NCBI GenBank assembly: GCA_964611645.1
Contig: CAZTAO010000024.1
Coordinates: 1-60,922, forward strand
Reading direction: 5' to 3'
From: CAZTAO01 sp964611645
GTDB lineage: Bacteria > Armatimonadota > UBA5829
Length of the DNA: 60,922 nucleotides
Position 1 is the stretch's first letter, and every line of letters begins with the position of its first letter. The notes below the pieces were generated by a model that did no database searches, was not told where the DNA came from, and was given only the letters and a program-made list of their open reading frames with translations. Below are positions 52,496 to 60,922 of this stretch, piece after piece. The position numbers and the translations under genes were made by a program.

Positions 52496-53443
52496 ATGCA
52501 GCGGTCTAGAGTATTGGTTCTTGTGGTTTTGTCGGTTCTGGTGTGCTCACTTTGTTCCGGGGTCTTCGCCAGACCCACGGCAAAGATGCCATCGAACGAC
52601 GAGTTGGTGAAGCAGAGCCTGGCAGTGCTCCAGAAAGGTGTCAAGGAAGGCAAGATGTTTGTCCGGGTTCACGCCGCCGAGGCGCTGATATGGAACGGCT
52701 ATACCCAGGGCTTGTATGACAGCTTCATTTTGGACGAGCCTACCGCCGAGCCTGGATACCGTATTGGTGTATGGCGAGTGCTTGCGCAGCTTGAATGGAA
52801 GGACGCGCCGGTCCGCGACGGCTACGTGCAGAAGATTCGGGAAGTCTACTTTGACACAACTGCCACGGATCGGGCCACGGCCGTGGAAACCCTTGGGAAA
52901 CTCAAGGATACGGGTCCAAAGGAACACTACCTGCTGGATTGCGGATCAGCGAACCTGGGCATCAAGTCGTTGGCCAGGTGGGCCGCAGCAAACTCGGGGA
53001 GTGAAAAGTTCGAGTCTCTGCTGAGCGACCTGCTGCTGACCAGCAACAAGACCGGCATAGACAATGCGGCCTATGCTTTCCGGTTCTTCGGCCAGATCAG
53101 GCCCAAGTCCCTGGCTGCGCTCCAGTCGGCCTACAACAGGCGCCCGGAACACGGCGGCGTGTATGTCGCGTCTGCTCTATACGTTCACGCGCGGGGCAAG
53201 GCTCGAGTTGAGCCTCAGAAAGCCCTTTGGAAGTATCTGAAGACCGGCAGCACCGACGATAAGTTCGAGGCGGGTTTGGGGCTCTCCTATGGGATGGACA
53301 AAGCAAACATTCCGCACCTGGTGCCTGTGATGCAGTTAGACAAGAATCTGGACGCCAGAATCTCCGCGGCCCAGAGCATTATTCGGACGATCAACAAGCC
53401 GGCAGGGTGGGGCTACAAGAACGACCTCAGACACCCCTGGTAG
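52496..53443 (+). CDS. Secreted HEAT-repeat-like protein
   Basis: The 315-residue protein has a signal peptide (about 1-26, VCSLCSGVFARP). The rest is helical, with repeated units of about 35-40 residues (VRVHAAEALIWNGYTQGLYD; WRVLAQLEWKDAPVRDGYVQ; ARISAAQSIIRTIN). These read as HEAT-like repeats that hold a surface for binding. No catalytic motif is seen. The start has a GAGGAGG site. It stands apart between the GH-like gene and a repeat. Confidence 0.65.
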   Translation: MQRSRVLVLVVLSVLVCSLCSGVFARPTAKMPSNDELVKQSLAVLQKGVKEGKMFVRVHAAEALIWNGYTQGLYDSFILDEPTAEPGYRIGVWRVLAQLEWKDAPVRDGYVQKIREVYFDTTATDRATAVETLGKLKDTGPKEHYLLDCGSANLGIKSLARWAAANSGSEKFESLLSDLLLTSNKTGIDNAAYAFRFFGQIRPKSLAALQSAYNRRPEHGGVYVASALYVHARGKARVEPQKALWKYLKTGSTDDKFEAGLGLSYGMDKANIPHLVPVMQLDKNLDARISAAQSIIRTINKPAGWGYKNDLRHPW

Positions 53444-53485
53444 GTCTCTGTGATTCAGCAAAGGTAATGCTCAGTCTTCGTGAGA

Positions 53486-53603
53486 ACTCCCTCTCCCCGG
53501 CCCTGCGGGGAGAGGCGCTGCCCGGAAGCAGACCCTAGCGAAGCGGGTCTGCGATAGGGGCTGGAGTGAGGGGCGCGCACTATCTGGCGAATATGGTACT
53601 CAC
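53486..53603. repeat. G/C-rich palindromic repeat, copy at 53.5 kb, with inserted hairpin
   Basis: It matches the 30.6 kb copy at both ends (ACTCCCTCTCCCCGG and GGTACTCAC) but carries about 40 extra bases holding a second palindrome, GCAGACCC/GGGTCTGC (53528-53535 with 53545-53552). Confidence 0.75.
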
Positions 53604-53635
53604 CAATACCGAACTGCTACCAGCAAAGAAATCCC

Positions 53636-53665
53636 TTGCAAATCGCCATTCACGCATTGTACAAT
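53636..53665 (+). promoter_or_regulatory. Promoter of the small HTH gene
   Basis: TTGCAA (53636-53641), 18 bases, TACAAT (53660-53665), thirty bases before the start at 53695. Confidence 0.55.
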
Positions 53666-53694
53666 TGAATCAGTCGGGTGATGGAGTTTTGTAC

Positions 53695-53877
53695 ATGCCA
53701 AATAGGATAGAGGACTGGACTGGTGACGACAAGCTCCGGGCTGTGTTGCCGATTATTCGGGGTGACGTAAGTCGCCAGGATCAGGCAATGAAGTTGATGG
53801 TTTCGGAGCAAGTTTTGCAGAAGTGGCAAGAGCAAGTGAGCGATGCAGTTCTGGAGGCTACTTCCCGTCTCTGGTGA
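53695..53877 (+). CDS. Orphan 60-residue helix-turn-helix protein, transposase-OrfA-like
   Basis: The 60-residue protein (MPNRIEDWTGDDKLRAVLPI...) contains a helix-turn-helix spanning about 13-45, with DKLRAVLPIIRGDVSRQ and VSEQVLQKWQEQV. It resembles the N-terminal DNA-binding part of IS3/IS-type OrfA proteins (family ...LYRW). ATG 53695 has a GGAG site and its own promoter; the frame to 53566 would run through a repeat and is rejected. No second transposase gene or inverted repeats are seen, so it is an orphan or a regulator recruited from a mobile element. Confidence 0.55.
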   Translation: MPNRIEDWTGDDKLRAVLPIIRGDVSRQDQAMKLMVSEQVLQKWQEQVSDAVLEATSRLW

Positions 53878-53892
53878 TCTAGGAAACCATTG

Positions 53893-55437
53893 CTACGTAG
53901 ATTCCATTGTAGTTTCGGACTTCTCCACGTACTCTTGTTCCCAACCATAGTGTCGGCGAACAATGGTAGCTAGACCCTCTTCAGTCAGATACTTCACGTT
54001 GCTGTAGATCGGGTCCCGGTAGTCCTTTATGGATCCGCTTCTCAGCGCCAGGATAACCTGTTCAATCCCCTGCTCGATGCTCCACTGCGGCGCAAACCCC
54101 AGTTTGCTCTGAATCCTGTCGAAACTGACGCGGTAGTTGCGGCGGTCGTTGCCTGAGCCACTGCTGACCACGCGAGCGTTAGGCACCAGCTTGTTGATCA
54201 TGTCTCCGACCTGGGAGATTGTGTAGTTCTGTGTGTCACAGCCCACGTTGAACACTTCGTTCTTGACCAACTCGAACGGCGACTCAAGGATGCACATAAT
54301 ACCGTTTGCGGCATCATCGACGTGCACGAACGGCCTCCACTGATCTCCGTCTACCACCGTTATGGCGCTCTCCACGACAGCCTTTGCGGTCAGCAGATTT
54401 ACTACGAGGTCGAACCGAGTTCTGCCGGAAAGCCCATATATCGTCGCGAATCGAAGAATGGTAGGAGCGAACTGGTCGGTCGTCATCTCCAGCAGCACCC
54501 GCTCGGAACCTATCTTGCTCCGGGCATACATAGACACCGGATTCAGGGCCGATTCCTCATTGAGTATCTGGTCGCTCGCGCCATACACCGAGCACGTGCT
54601 GGCGAATATGAACCGTTTGACCCCGCTGCCTCTTGCCACGTCCGCGATCACGCGGGTCGCCGTCAGGTTCACCTCAACAGTCAGCCCCTCGTCAATGGAA
54701 CACGCAGGGTCGCCGACAATGGCTCCTAGATGGATTACAGCATCCATTCCGCGCACGGCCTCAACAACCTTGTCAATGAACCGGAAGTCGGCCCGGATTA
54801 CCTCAAGGCGTGGATGGCCCAGGATGGGAGCGATAGGGTCTTTGCCGAAAAGCAGGGTGTCCAGCAAGCGGACATTGTAGCCTTTGGCCAGCAGTTTGGG
54901 CAGGAGCGCCGAACCGATGTAGCCGGCTCCGCCAATCACCAGAACATTGCGCACCGTGGAGTCTGGGTCCGGCTTGAGGCTCTCCGTCTTTGCCATCAGC
55001 TTCCAGAAGTTCGACCAGAATCTGGCGCCCACCAGGGTAACGCAAGTGGCGAACCAACCGATGAAGATGGTGCTGCGTGGTGCATTGAGTATCTCGGGAA
55101 CCATGTAGCCGATGAAGCCCAATGCTATATAGCTGACCGTAATGGCCTGGGTGATAACAATTATCTTGTAGCGGCTCTTGTAGAATCTGCCTCTGGTGTA
55201 GAAGCCGCTGAGGGTGAATACGACGAAGCTGATAACCAGGAGGACTATAAGGTTGCGACCAGCGGCTGCTATCACACCTTTGGGAAGCTGGTCGGCATGC
55301 ATTCCCTCCGCGAGCACTTGCCACAGCATCCAAATCATCAGGGCAAACGCGGAGCAGATTGTAATCATGAGCGCATCTGCGATCATTCGCGCCACAGTGT
55401 CGCGATTGAACCTCAGATAGCTGAGTTCTCTATGCAT
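53893..55437 (-). CDS. Membrane-anchored NAD-dependent epimerase/dehydratase
   Basis: The 514-residue protein has an N-terminal part with four predicted membrane helices (about 17-42, 60-85, 95-112, 120-140). An extended short-chain dehydrogenase domain follows (about 165-450). It has GGAGYIGS (NAD site), D..HLGA (family) in MDAVIHLGAIVG, YxxxK as YARSK, and STCSVYG with the catalytic Ser. It resembles sugar-nucleotide epimerases or reductases. The four-helix anchor recalls FlaA1/CapD-type proteins, but there the SDR part is of a different subfamily. A role in surface-glycan precursor formation at the membrane is inferred. The next genes on the same strand are the SGNH/MBOAT pair. Confidence 0.8.
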   Translation of the reverse strand: MHRELSYLRFNRDTVARMIADALMITICSAFALMIWMLWQVLAEGMHADQLPKGVIAAAGRNLIVLLVISFVVFTLSGFYTRGRFYKSRYKIIVITQAITVSYIALGFIGYMVPEILNAPRSTIFIGWFATCVTLVGARFWSNFWKLMAKTESLKPDPDSTVRNVLVIGGAGYIGSALLPKLLAKGYNVRLLDTLLFGKDPIAPILGHPRLEVIRADFRFIDKVVEAVRGMDAVIHLGAIVGDPACSIDEGLTVEVNLTATRVIADVARGSGVKRFIFASTCSVYGASDQILNEESALNPVSMYARSKIGSERVLLEMTTDQFAPTILRFATIYGLSGRTRFDLVVNLLTAKAVVESAITVVDGDQWRPFVHVDDAANGIMCILESPFELVKNEVFNVGCDTQNYTISQVGDMINKLVPNARVVSSGSGNDRRNYRVSFDRIQSKLGFAPQWSIEQGIEQVILALRSGSIKDYRDPIYSNVKYLTEEGLATIVRRHYGWEQEYVEKSETTMEST

Positions 55438-55756
55438 AAGGTATCGGTCCTCTTGTGTCGATGCCGGACGCTTGCATTAGGCTGGCCGGTTCTGCGCGTT
55501 GTACCTATACCGTGCCCGAACAACCACTACTACTCACAGACGCCAATAGGTCTACATTATACCCCATTTCATGCAGATAGTCGCAATTCGTAACTGTTAC
55601 GTGTCTATACGTGCCGTCACGCCAAACTTGATTGGGCCGATGGCACGTCTCGGCGAGCCCGTGTTTGCAGACGAGAGCAGACCCTGAAACAAGTTCACGG
55701 TGAACTGTACAAGCGACTCAGCGTGGATCATCTGGGATCTGTCGGCAGGACGAACT
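55438..55756 (-). other. Intergenic stretch with a weak minus-strand promoter
   Basis: This 319-bp gap lies between the SGNH protein and the epimerase gene. A minus-strand TATAAT (55561-55556) with a poor -35 (TTGCGA, 55586-55581, 19-base spacer) may drive the epimerase gene. I see no gene and no repeat in it. Confidence 0.35.
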
Positions 55757-56701
55757 CTACTGATCCAGCGTCTTGAGAACGGAGGAGATATACCTGGAGA
55801 ATTGGCTCCTGCCCTTTGTTGAAAGGTGCATCGGGTCTGCGAACAACATGTTGTCGGCGTTATCGAAATCAGGGCCTCCAACAGTTATGTAGGGGATGTT
55901 GTTGGCTTTTGCAAGGGCCATGAGCTGATCCCGGCCTTTGCGGTAGACTCGCCCATTGAGTATCTGCGGGGGGACAGGTGGTTCGACCATTATCACCGAG
56001 AAGCGTGCGCGGCGGGACAGAACAAACAACTCTCGTAGAGCAGACACCTGAAGAGCATTCATCTCACCACTGAAACGAAGCATTGGTTTGGGCTCCGTGA
56101 TCTGCGCGAAGGCAGACGGAGACATACCCCGAACCACATGGTTGGCATAGCTGCCGTTGTATGACATTCTGTCAACAATGGAGCGAACTATGGGATATGT
56201 GAGGAGGACCTCGTTTCCATCGGTAGCGATCAGAGAATACTTTTCACTTGGGGTGATGTTCGCCGTCTCTGAACTGCTCAGCAGGCTCTTCTTGAGGCTG
56301 AACGGAGAGTTGTAGAACAACCTCGTGTCCTGTATGTGCGGTTCCCGGATTGCTCCGTACGGGTATGCTTCGACAACAACGGCCGTTGTTGGCGCTCGAT
56401 GGCTTCCAACCAGATATTTGAGCAATTCAAGTGTTGAATGCGGCTGCATTCCGTTGTATGCCAGGACGTAAGCGGACTTGCCGGTCGTTCGCTCTATGAG
56501 TTTCGCGTCATAGCTCTGTCGGGTGCGAGATGAGCCAACAAACAAGTAGTCTACGTGTGACTTCCGCAGCATACCGTTGATGCCCTGGGTCGCTGGGCAG
56601 AAGTTTGGCGACAAGTATAGCTTGGCCCCAAGCAGCAGAGCATACGAGACTGCCACCAGGAGAAAGAAACCAACTACCTCTTTTGTGTTTTTCCTCTGCA
56701 A
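55757..56701 (-). CDS. SGNH-like hydrolase / acetyltransferase partner of MBOAT
   Basis: The 314-residue protein has one N-terminal membrane helix (about 9-28). An SGNH-type fold follows, with LFVGSSRTRQSYD (block with catalytic-like Ser) and DPMHLSTKGR near the end (Asp/His pair). AlgJ, AlgX and DltD-type proteins have this pattern and work with an MBOAT protein to put acyl groups on extracytoplasmic glycans. Here the gene begins 10 bp after the MBOAT gene, which supports such a pair. The exact family is not assigned. Confidence 0.75.
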   Translation of the reverse strand: MQRKNTKEVVGFFLLVAVSYALLLGAKLYLSPNFCPATQGINGMLRKSHVDYLFVGSSRTRQSYDAKLIERTTGKSAYVLAYNGMQPHSTLELLKYLVGSHRAPTTAVVVEAYPYGAIREPHIQDTRLFYNSPFSLKKSLLSSSETANITPSEKYSLIATDGNEVLLTYPIVRSIVDRMSYNGSYANHVVRGMSPSAFAQITEPKPMLRFSGEMNALQVSALRELFVLSRRARFSVIMVEPPVPPQILNGRVYRKGRDQLMALAKANNIPYITVGGPDFDNADNMLFADPMHLSTKGRSQFSRYISSVLKTLDQ

Positions 56702-56711
56702 GCGATTGCTC

Positions 56712-58181
56712 CTAGAACTGGAAGTAGATGAAGCTGTTGTTGCCGGAGAACTGGCCCATGAAGAGAACCAGCAAGATCAGCGCTGCCCAGGCCATCTTGC
56801 GGACAGGTTTCAACGACTGGTAATCGCGCGTTCGTTGCAGCAGCTTCTTCCCCCAGAGTTCGGCGCAGACAAAGAAAGCGATGAGTGCCATCGCCGTAAG
56901 GAAGGCGGCCAGGGAGCTGTTGTCGTTGGTGAACACGAGGGCCGCGCTCTGAATCTGAGTGAGGTTAAGCCTGGTGTTCGTTGCTATGACCTTGATGATG
57001 TACAGAGCGGTCGATATGGAGTCCGCACGGAAGAATATCCATGCAAATGTGACAAGTGAGAATGTCAGAAGCACCTGAGCGCCGCGAGTCACGCGAGGGA
57101 ACCGGTTCAGCCGCTGTAGACCGGTGAAGCGATTGGACAAAGAAAGAGCCATTATGGTGGCTACCTGATAGAGTCCGTGAAGAGCGCCCCAGACAACAAA
57201 TGTCCAGTTGGCCCCATGCCAGATGCCGCTGACAAGAAACACGATCAGGATATTGAGATAGTTTCTGCCTCGTGAGACTCTGTTCCCGCCAAGTGGAAAA
57301 TACAAATAGTCCTTGAACCACGTGCTCAGTGAAATGTGCCAACGGCTCCAGAATTCCTTGATGGTTTTGGACATATAGGGGACGTTGAAGTTGGTCATCA
57401 GTTTGAAGCCCATGACCCTTGCGGCTCCGATGGCGATATCCGAGTAGCCGGAGAAGTCGCAGTAGATCTGGACAGCAAAGAACAGGGTTGCCACAAGCAT
57501 GGTCAGTCCGTACTGGTCGTGAGGAGCGCCGTAGGCAGTGTTTACATAGGGAGCAAGCCTGTCAGCTATCACCATCTTCTTGAAGAATCCCCACGCCATC
57601 AGCTTGAGGCCACTCTTTGCGCGGTCGTAATCGAAGTGCTTCTCCTGGCGAAATTGTGGAAGCAGATTCTGAGGACGCTCGATAGGTCCCGCGACCAACT
57701 GAGGGTAGAACATCACATACAACGCCAGGATTCCGTAATGCTTCTCCGCCGGGTATTTGCCACGATACACCTCGATGGTGTAGCTCATGCTCTGGAATGT
57801 GTGGAATGAGAGCCCGATAGGAAGGATGATGCCGAGATTGTGAATGGGGTAGTTCCAGTCGAGGAAATGAGCCAATTGGATGAGGTTGCCGTTTACAAAG
57901 TTGAAGTACTTGAAGAAACCGAGAGCAGCGACATTCGCGATTATGCTCAACAGCAGAAACCGCTTTCTGGCCGCACCCTCGGAGCGCTCAATCAGGATTC
58001 CGGCGAAGTAGTCCACTGAGATCGTAAACAGGAGGATGAGCAGATACGCGGGGATAAAGAACATGTAGAATATGCAGCTCGCCGCAAGAAGCATAAGCCA
58101 TCGCCACTTGTGGGGCAGCAAGAAGAATGCCGCCGTCACGACGGGGAAGAACACGGCAAAAGCAAACGAGTTAAAAAGCAT
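56712..58181 (-). CDS. MBOAT family O-acyltransferase (AlgI/DltB-like)
   Basis: The 489-residue membrane protein has about ten hydrophobic helices and the MBOAT signature FLVSGIWHGANWTFVVWGALHG (in two parts: WHGANWTF and WGALHG), which includes the active-site His. The start MLFNSFAFAVFFPVV and the block PIGLSFHTFQSMSYTIEVYR are typical of AlgI-like proteins. It moves acetyl groups across the inner membrane to be placed on an exopolysaccharide. It is followed by the SGNH-type partner. The start has no very strong site; the divergent gene is 440 bp away. Confidence 0.9.
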   Translation of the reverse strand: MLFNSFAFAVFFPVVTAAFFLLPHKWRWLMLLAASCIFYMFFIPAYLLILLFTISVDYFAGILIERSEGAARKRFLLLSIIANVAALGFFKYFNFVNGNLIQLAHFLDWNYPIHNLGIILPIGLSFHTFQSMSYTIEVYRGKYPAEKHYGILALYVMFYPQLVAGPIERPQNLLPQFRQEKHFDYDRAKSGLKLMAWGFFKKMVIADRLAPYVNTAYGAPHDQYGLTMLVATLFFAVQIYCDFSGYSDIAIGAARVMGFKLMTNFNVPYMSKTIKEFWSRWHISLSTWFKDYLYFPLGGNRVSRGRNYLNILIVFLVSGIWHGANWTFVVWGALHGLYQVATIMALSLSNRFTGLQRLNRFPRVTRGAQVLLTFSLVTFAWIFFRADSISTALYIIKVIATNTRLNLTQIQSAALVFTNDNSSLAAFLTAMALIAFFVCAELWGKKLLQRTRDYQSLKPVRKMAWAALILLVLFMGQFSGNNSFIYFQF

Positions 58182-58622
58182 CGGAACTAACCGTCCAGCG
58201 ATATGAATCAGGATTGCCCGGATGGTACTTACGCATCACTGCTGCTTGCCGTTTCTCAGCTCACCAGGGCACGGGGGATGTGGTGGAAAGGCGTTGCTCA
58301 GATAGAGACATAGACGCAATTCACAGCGAAATTATCCATGATCACGGCTGCTTTGTCAACTGGAACGCGGTCTCCGAAGCTCGCGATGGCCGCTCGGGCA
58401 CAGCCATCTCTGTCTCACGGTGAATACGCTTGAGTGCGCAGAGACATGGGAACCATAGTGTGTTAGTATCGTCAGAGTATCTTGTGGGGCGACTGCGGGG
58501 CACGTCGTATGCCCGTGGACTGCCGTTTTGGTGTGCCTGATCTATAGGACGGTAACCAATAGATAATATCCCGCACCAGCGATGTGCGGTTGGAGGCCCG
58601 TCAAGCGGCCTAACGGAGGAAA
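58182..58622. other. Intergenic stretch between divergent genes
   Basis: This 441-bp region contains no gene that I can support. Near its right end CCGCAC/GTGCGG and GGCC/GGCC hairpins precede the start of the hydrolase gene, so a structured leader is possible. No clear consensus promoter stands out; TATAGG and GATAAT words are seen but lack a good -35. Confidence 0.35.
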
Positions 58623-58625
58623 GTG

Positions 58626-60701
58626 ATGAGGTCCATCTTTACGCTGATCTGTTCCCTTGCCAAATCCAGGCGGTTCACGCGGCGACTTTGCCTGCCTGTG
58701 TTGCTGGTGGGCGGGCTGGCGCTTGTATTCCTGCCGTGTTCGTGTATTTCCAGCGCCGCGTCTGCGGTGAAGCTCGGAGCCAACCTGATCACCAACAACG
58801 GATTCGAGTCAGGTATGGATTCGTGGAAGGCCTACGGCGGCCTTGACGTGTCGGTTTCCGATACCGTGGCCCACAGCGGAAGCAGGAGTCTCAAGCTCAC
58901 CAATGACGGCGGCAGCAAATATCAGACAGTCTACAATACTTTCTCTTTCAGTCCCGGACTTGTGCCCGAGATCAAAGTGTGGGTCAAGACGGATGCCCTC
59001 GAAGGCAAGGACAAGACAGGGGCGTATGTGTCGCTCCAGTATCTGGATGCCCACGGCACGAAGCTCGACATTGCATACATTACCAGGCCGTTTTCAGGCG
59101 TATATGACTGGACTCTCTTGACGGCAACCGCCAATCCGTCGCCGGAGGGCACGACTCAGGCGAGGTTCGGCGTGCATCTCAGTCCACGATGCAAAGGCTT
59201 AGTCTACTACGATGATGTGTCAGTGATTGTCCCCGCCGCGTCCAGGCTTCGCGCCATTATGAAGTATCCCAACTACCGCAGCTCAATCCCATCCGGCGGC
59301 GCGAGGAGAGTTGCCGTGTCTGTTGAGGCTACGGTGAACCCCAATCAGCCCGAAGCCAGTTTCTCACTGGATGCGCAGACGCTGAACGAGGGCTCTGCGG
59401 TCGAGGCAAGGGCGTCACTACCGACCGTTCGGAGCGGGCGGCGCTACCTGGTTGAGATGGAACTCCCATCGGCGAAGCCGGGATCGTACACAGTGGTTCT
59501 GAAGCTCAAATCCACTGTTACTTCCGAGGTGGTGGATTCCGTGGAGCTGCCTTTTACCATTGAGGCAGACTCAAAGGCGTTACCGCAAGTCTACATAGAC
59601 TCTGAAAACCGATGCATCGTCGATGGCAAGCCCTTCTTCCCGATGGGATTTTACACATGGAGAGGCTCTAACAGGAAAGAAGCAGAATGGCTGTCCCGGT
59701 TCAAGTCGATGGGTTTCAACTGCGTTCTCCAGTACTCAACAGTCGGACCCGTCGGGAAGCTCGTCCAGACATACCTCGATGAAGCTGACAAGCAGGGCAT
59801 CAAGATAGTGCTTTCTGTGTCAGTGTTCCTGGACGGCGCTCAGCCTTTCCAGTATGAGAAGGCGACTCCCGGCTTTGGCTCGTTGCAGGAAGTGGTGAAC
59901 ACCTACAAGTCGCATCCCGCGCTGCTTGCGTGGTATCTGAATGATGAGATGTCCGATTGGTTCATTTCGCAACTGAAGAAGAGGTATGACTGGATAAAGG
60001 CGAACGACCCACAGCACCCGGTCTACCAGGTGTTGTATGCCGGACAGCCGTTTGAAAGGCACCTTCCGAGCACCGACATAATTGGCTCTGACAAGTACCC
60101 CAACTTCGGCGACTCCAGGGAGTCGTACCTGGAAAGCCCGATCTGGAGTGTGACGACGCTTACGGATAGCGTGCAGTCGGCTGTGCTGGAGTCTCGTCCG
60201 GTATGGATGGTGGTATCCTGCTGCTCCAAGGTGAACGCCAAGGAGTTCGATCCAAGGCCGCCGACTTACCAGGAAGTGCTGTGCATGTCATACCAGGCCG
60301 TGATCCACGGTTCCCGGGGGCTGTTCTATTTCGTCGCAAACTGGATGAACGATGACGGCGAAGCCCAGTGGCAGGTGATGACTCAGGCGGGCCGGCATCT
60401 GTCCGGAATTCAGAATATCTTCCTGGGAACGGACCTGCCGGATTCGCTGCAAGTCACTACGAGCGACACTCAGGTCAGCGCCATCACGCGAGAGGCCGAG
60501 GGGAAAGTATACGTGCTGGCGGTCAATCCGTTCGAGAAAGATATAGACTGCACGTTTAAGCTCCCTCCTGCCTGCACAACCAAGTCGGTGAGCGTCGAGA
60601 CTCCCGGAATGCCTGCCAAAACGCTCAACGTCTCCCACGGCAGCTTCAGAGAGACCATCGAGCCCAACGGAGTGAGGGTATACAGACTCGTCGGTGAGTG
60701 A
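58626..60701 (+). CDS. Secreted glycoside-hydrolase-like protein with N-terminal CBM
   Basis: The 691-residue protein begins at ATG 58626 (MRSIFTLICSLAKSRRF) after GGAGGA; a GTG three bases earlier is less likely. A basic N-terminus and hydrophobic stretch (VLLVGGLALVFLPCSC, about 24-40, with a lipobox-like C) form a signal or lipoprotein anchor. A CBM-like domain follows (NLITNNGFESGMDSWKAYGG). A beta domain at 220-330 precedes the catalytic barrel (about 335-600). In the barrel, MGFYTWRG and WYLNDEMSDW may hold the acid/base Glu, as in clan GH-A enzymes. A final beta domain ends it. Probably a polysaccharide-degrading enzyme; family uncertain. Confidence 0.75.
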   Translation: MRSIFTLICSLAKSRRFTRRLCLPVLLVGGLALVFLPCSCISSAASAVKLGANLITNNGFESGMDSWKAYGGLDVSVSDTVAHSGSRSLKLTNDGGSKYQTVYNTFSFSPGLVPEIKVWVKTDALEGKDKTGAYVSLQYLDAHGTKLDIAYITRPFSGVYDWTLLTATANPSPEGTTQARFGVHLSPRCKGLVYYDDVSVIVPAASRLRAIMKYPNYRSSIPSGGARRVAVSVEATVNPNQPEASFSLDAQTLNEGSAVEARASLPTVRSGRRYLVEMELPSAKPGSYTVVLKLKSTVTSEVVDSVELPFTIEADSKALPQVYIDSENRCIVDGKPFFPMGFYTWRGSNRKEAEWLSRFKSMGFNCVLQYSTVGPVGKLVQTYLDEADKQGIKIVLSVSVFLDGAQPFQYEKATPGFGSLQEVVNTYKSHPALLAWYLNDEMSDWFISQLKKRYDWIKANDPQHPVYQVLYAGQPFERHLPSTDIIGSDKYPNFGDSRESYLESPIWSVTTLTDSVQSAVLESRPVWMVVSCCSKVNAKEFDPRPPTYQEVLCMSYQAVIHGSRGLFYFVANWMNDDGEAQWQVMTQAGRHLSGIQNIFLGTDLPDSLQVTTSDTQVSAITREAEGKVYVLAVNPFEKDIDCTFKLPPACTTKSVSVETPGMPAKTLNVSHGSFRETIEPNGVRVYRLVGE

Positions 60702-60922
60702 TCTCTAGTCGCGATAGGACATCAGGACGGGGTTCAGTTCTGCCTGAACTAGCTGGGCTGGTGATGAGTGGCTCGCAGGCCGTATCGAAGCACGATCACG
60801 TGCCCCGTGTATACGCTGCTCTGCCCGGGGTCCTGCTTCCCACTGAGATGTACTGTCTCGATTCTGGGGTCGTGTCAATTCTAGTGTGTAATTTCAATTT
60901 TGGGGTCTGTGCTCCATTGTCT
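60702..60922. other. Right edge: hairpin and repeated ATTCTGGGGTC-like words
   Basis: A GTTCAG/CTGAAC hairpin follows the hydrolase stop. Near the edge the words ATTCTGGGGTCGTG (60861-60874), TGTCAATTCTAGTGTG (60873-60888) and TCAATTTTGGGGTCTGTG (60893-60910) are related to each other. Such repeated end motifs occur at IS21-type element ends, but no transposase is in the window. Confidence 0.3.

Noticed and set aside
53566..53694. N-terminal extension of the small HTH protein
   Set aside because: The extension would be translated from within the repeat unit and across the promoter. ATG 53695 has a ribosome site.

Overview
The window reads as about 61 kb of a bacterial chromosome, probably one metagenome-assembled contig because it holds a ten-N scaffold gap at 15987-15996. 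The gene content suggests a diderm bacterium outside the Proteobacteria. An LPS-export operon (LptC, LptA, LptB, LptF/G types) indicates an outer membrane, while a SigH-type sigma factor and a U32 peptidase/DUF3084 complement are more usual in Terrabacteria. Large secreted glycoside-hydrolase-like and VCBS/Ig proteins fit Armatimonadota or a neighbouring phylum. That placement is an inference; no rRNA is present to test it.

Layout. 1-594 is the 3' end of an IS66-type element, including its terminal inverted repeat. 705-6297 holds a giant secreted propeller/Ig protein with its terminator and a long leader. 6434-11804 is mostly minus strand: an AAC(3)-like acetyltransferase, rpsT, a small SH3-like protein, and an overlapping HI0933-like flavoprotein and phosphohexomutase pair. 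A tRNA-Met lies on the plus strand within it. 12016-17555 (plus) carries a small membrane protein, SigH-type sigma, recR and pyruvate:ferredoxin oxidoreductase. After a CsgG-like lipoprotein and a DUF362 ferredoxin protein comes the translation block: tRNA-Thr, tRNA-Tyr, tRNA-Thr, tuf, rpmG, tRNA-Trp, secE, nusG, rplK, rplA, (L10 leader) rplJ, rplL. rpoB does not follow rplL.

25982-30569 is a three-gene operon of acyl-CoA ligase, U32 peptidase and ferredoxin-type aldo/keto reductase, followed by purA. 32126-37094 (minus) is the lipopolysaccharide-export operon with a DUF3084 protein and a YqgF/RuvC-like nuclease. gyrA follows on the plus strand. From 40 kb onward the contig becomes accessory in character. 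It holds an ECF sigma factor fused to a receiver-like domain, secreted or cytosolic glycoside-hydrolase-like proteins, sugar isomerase and kinase genes, a methyltransferase, a deacetylase, a HEAT-like protein, a membrane-anchored SDR epimerase, an MBOAT/SGNH acetylation pair and a second CBM-hydrolase. Together these look like a polysaccharide processing, modification and surface-glycan region.

The intergenic spaces of the accessory half carry several kinds of palindromic repeat. One G/C-rich family is found at four loci (18.9, 30.6, 49.0 and 53.5 kb). A nested palindromic element at 41.05-41.2 kb contains four alternating copies of one ten-base core. Promoters of plain sigma-70/A type (TTGACA-like, 17-18 spacer, TATAAT-like) can be read before many genes, the clearest before the tRNA-tuf operon. 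No CRISPR array, prophage or complete mobile element was seen.
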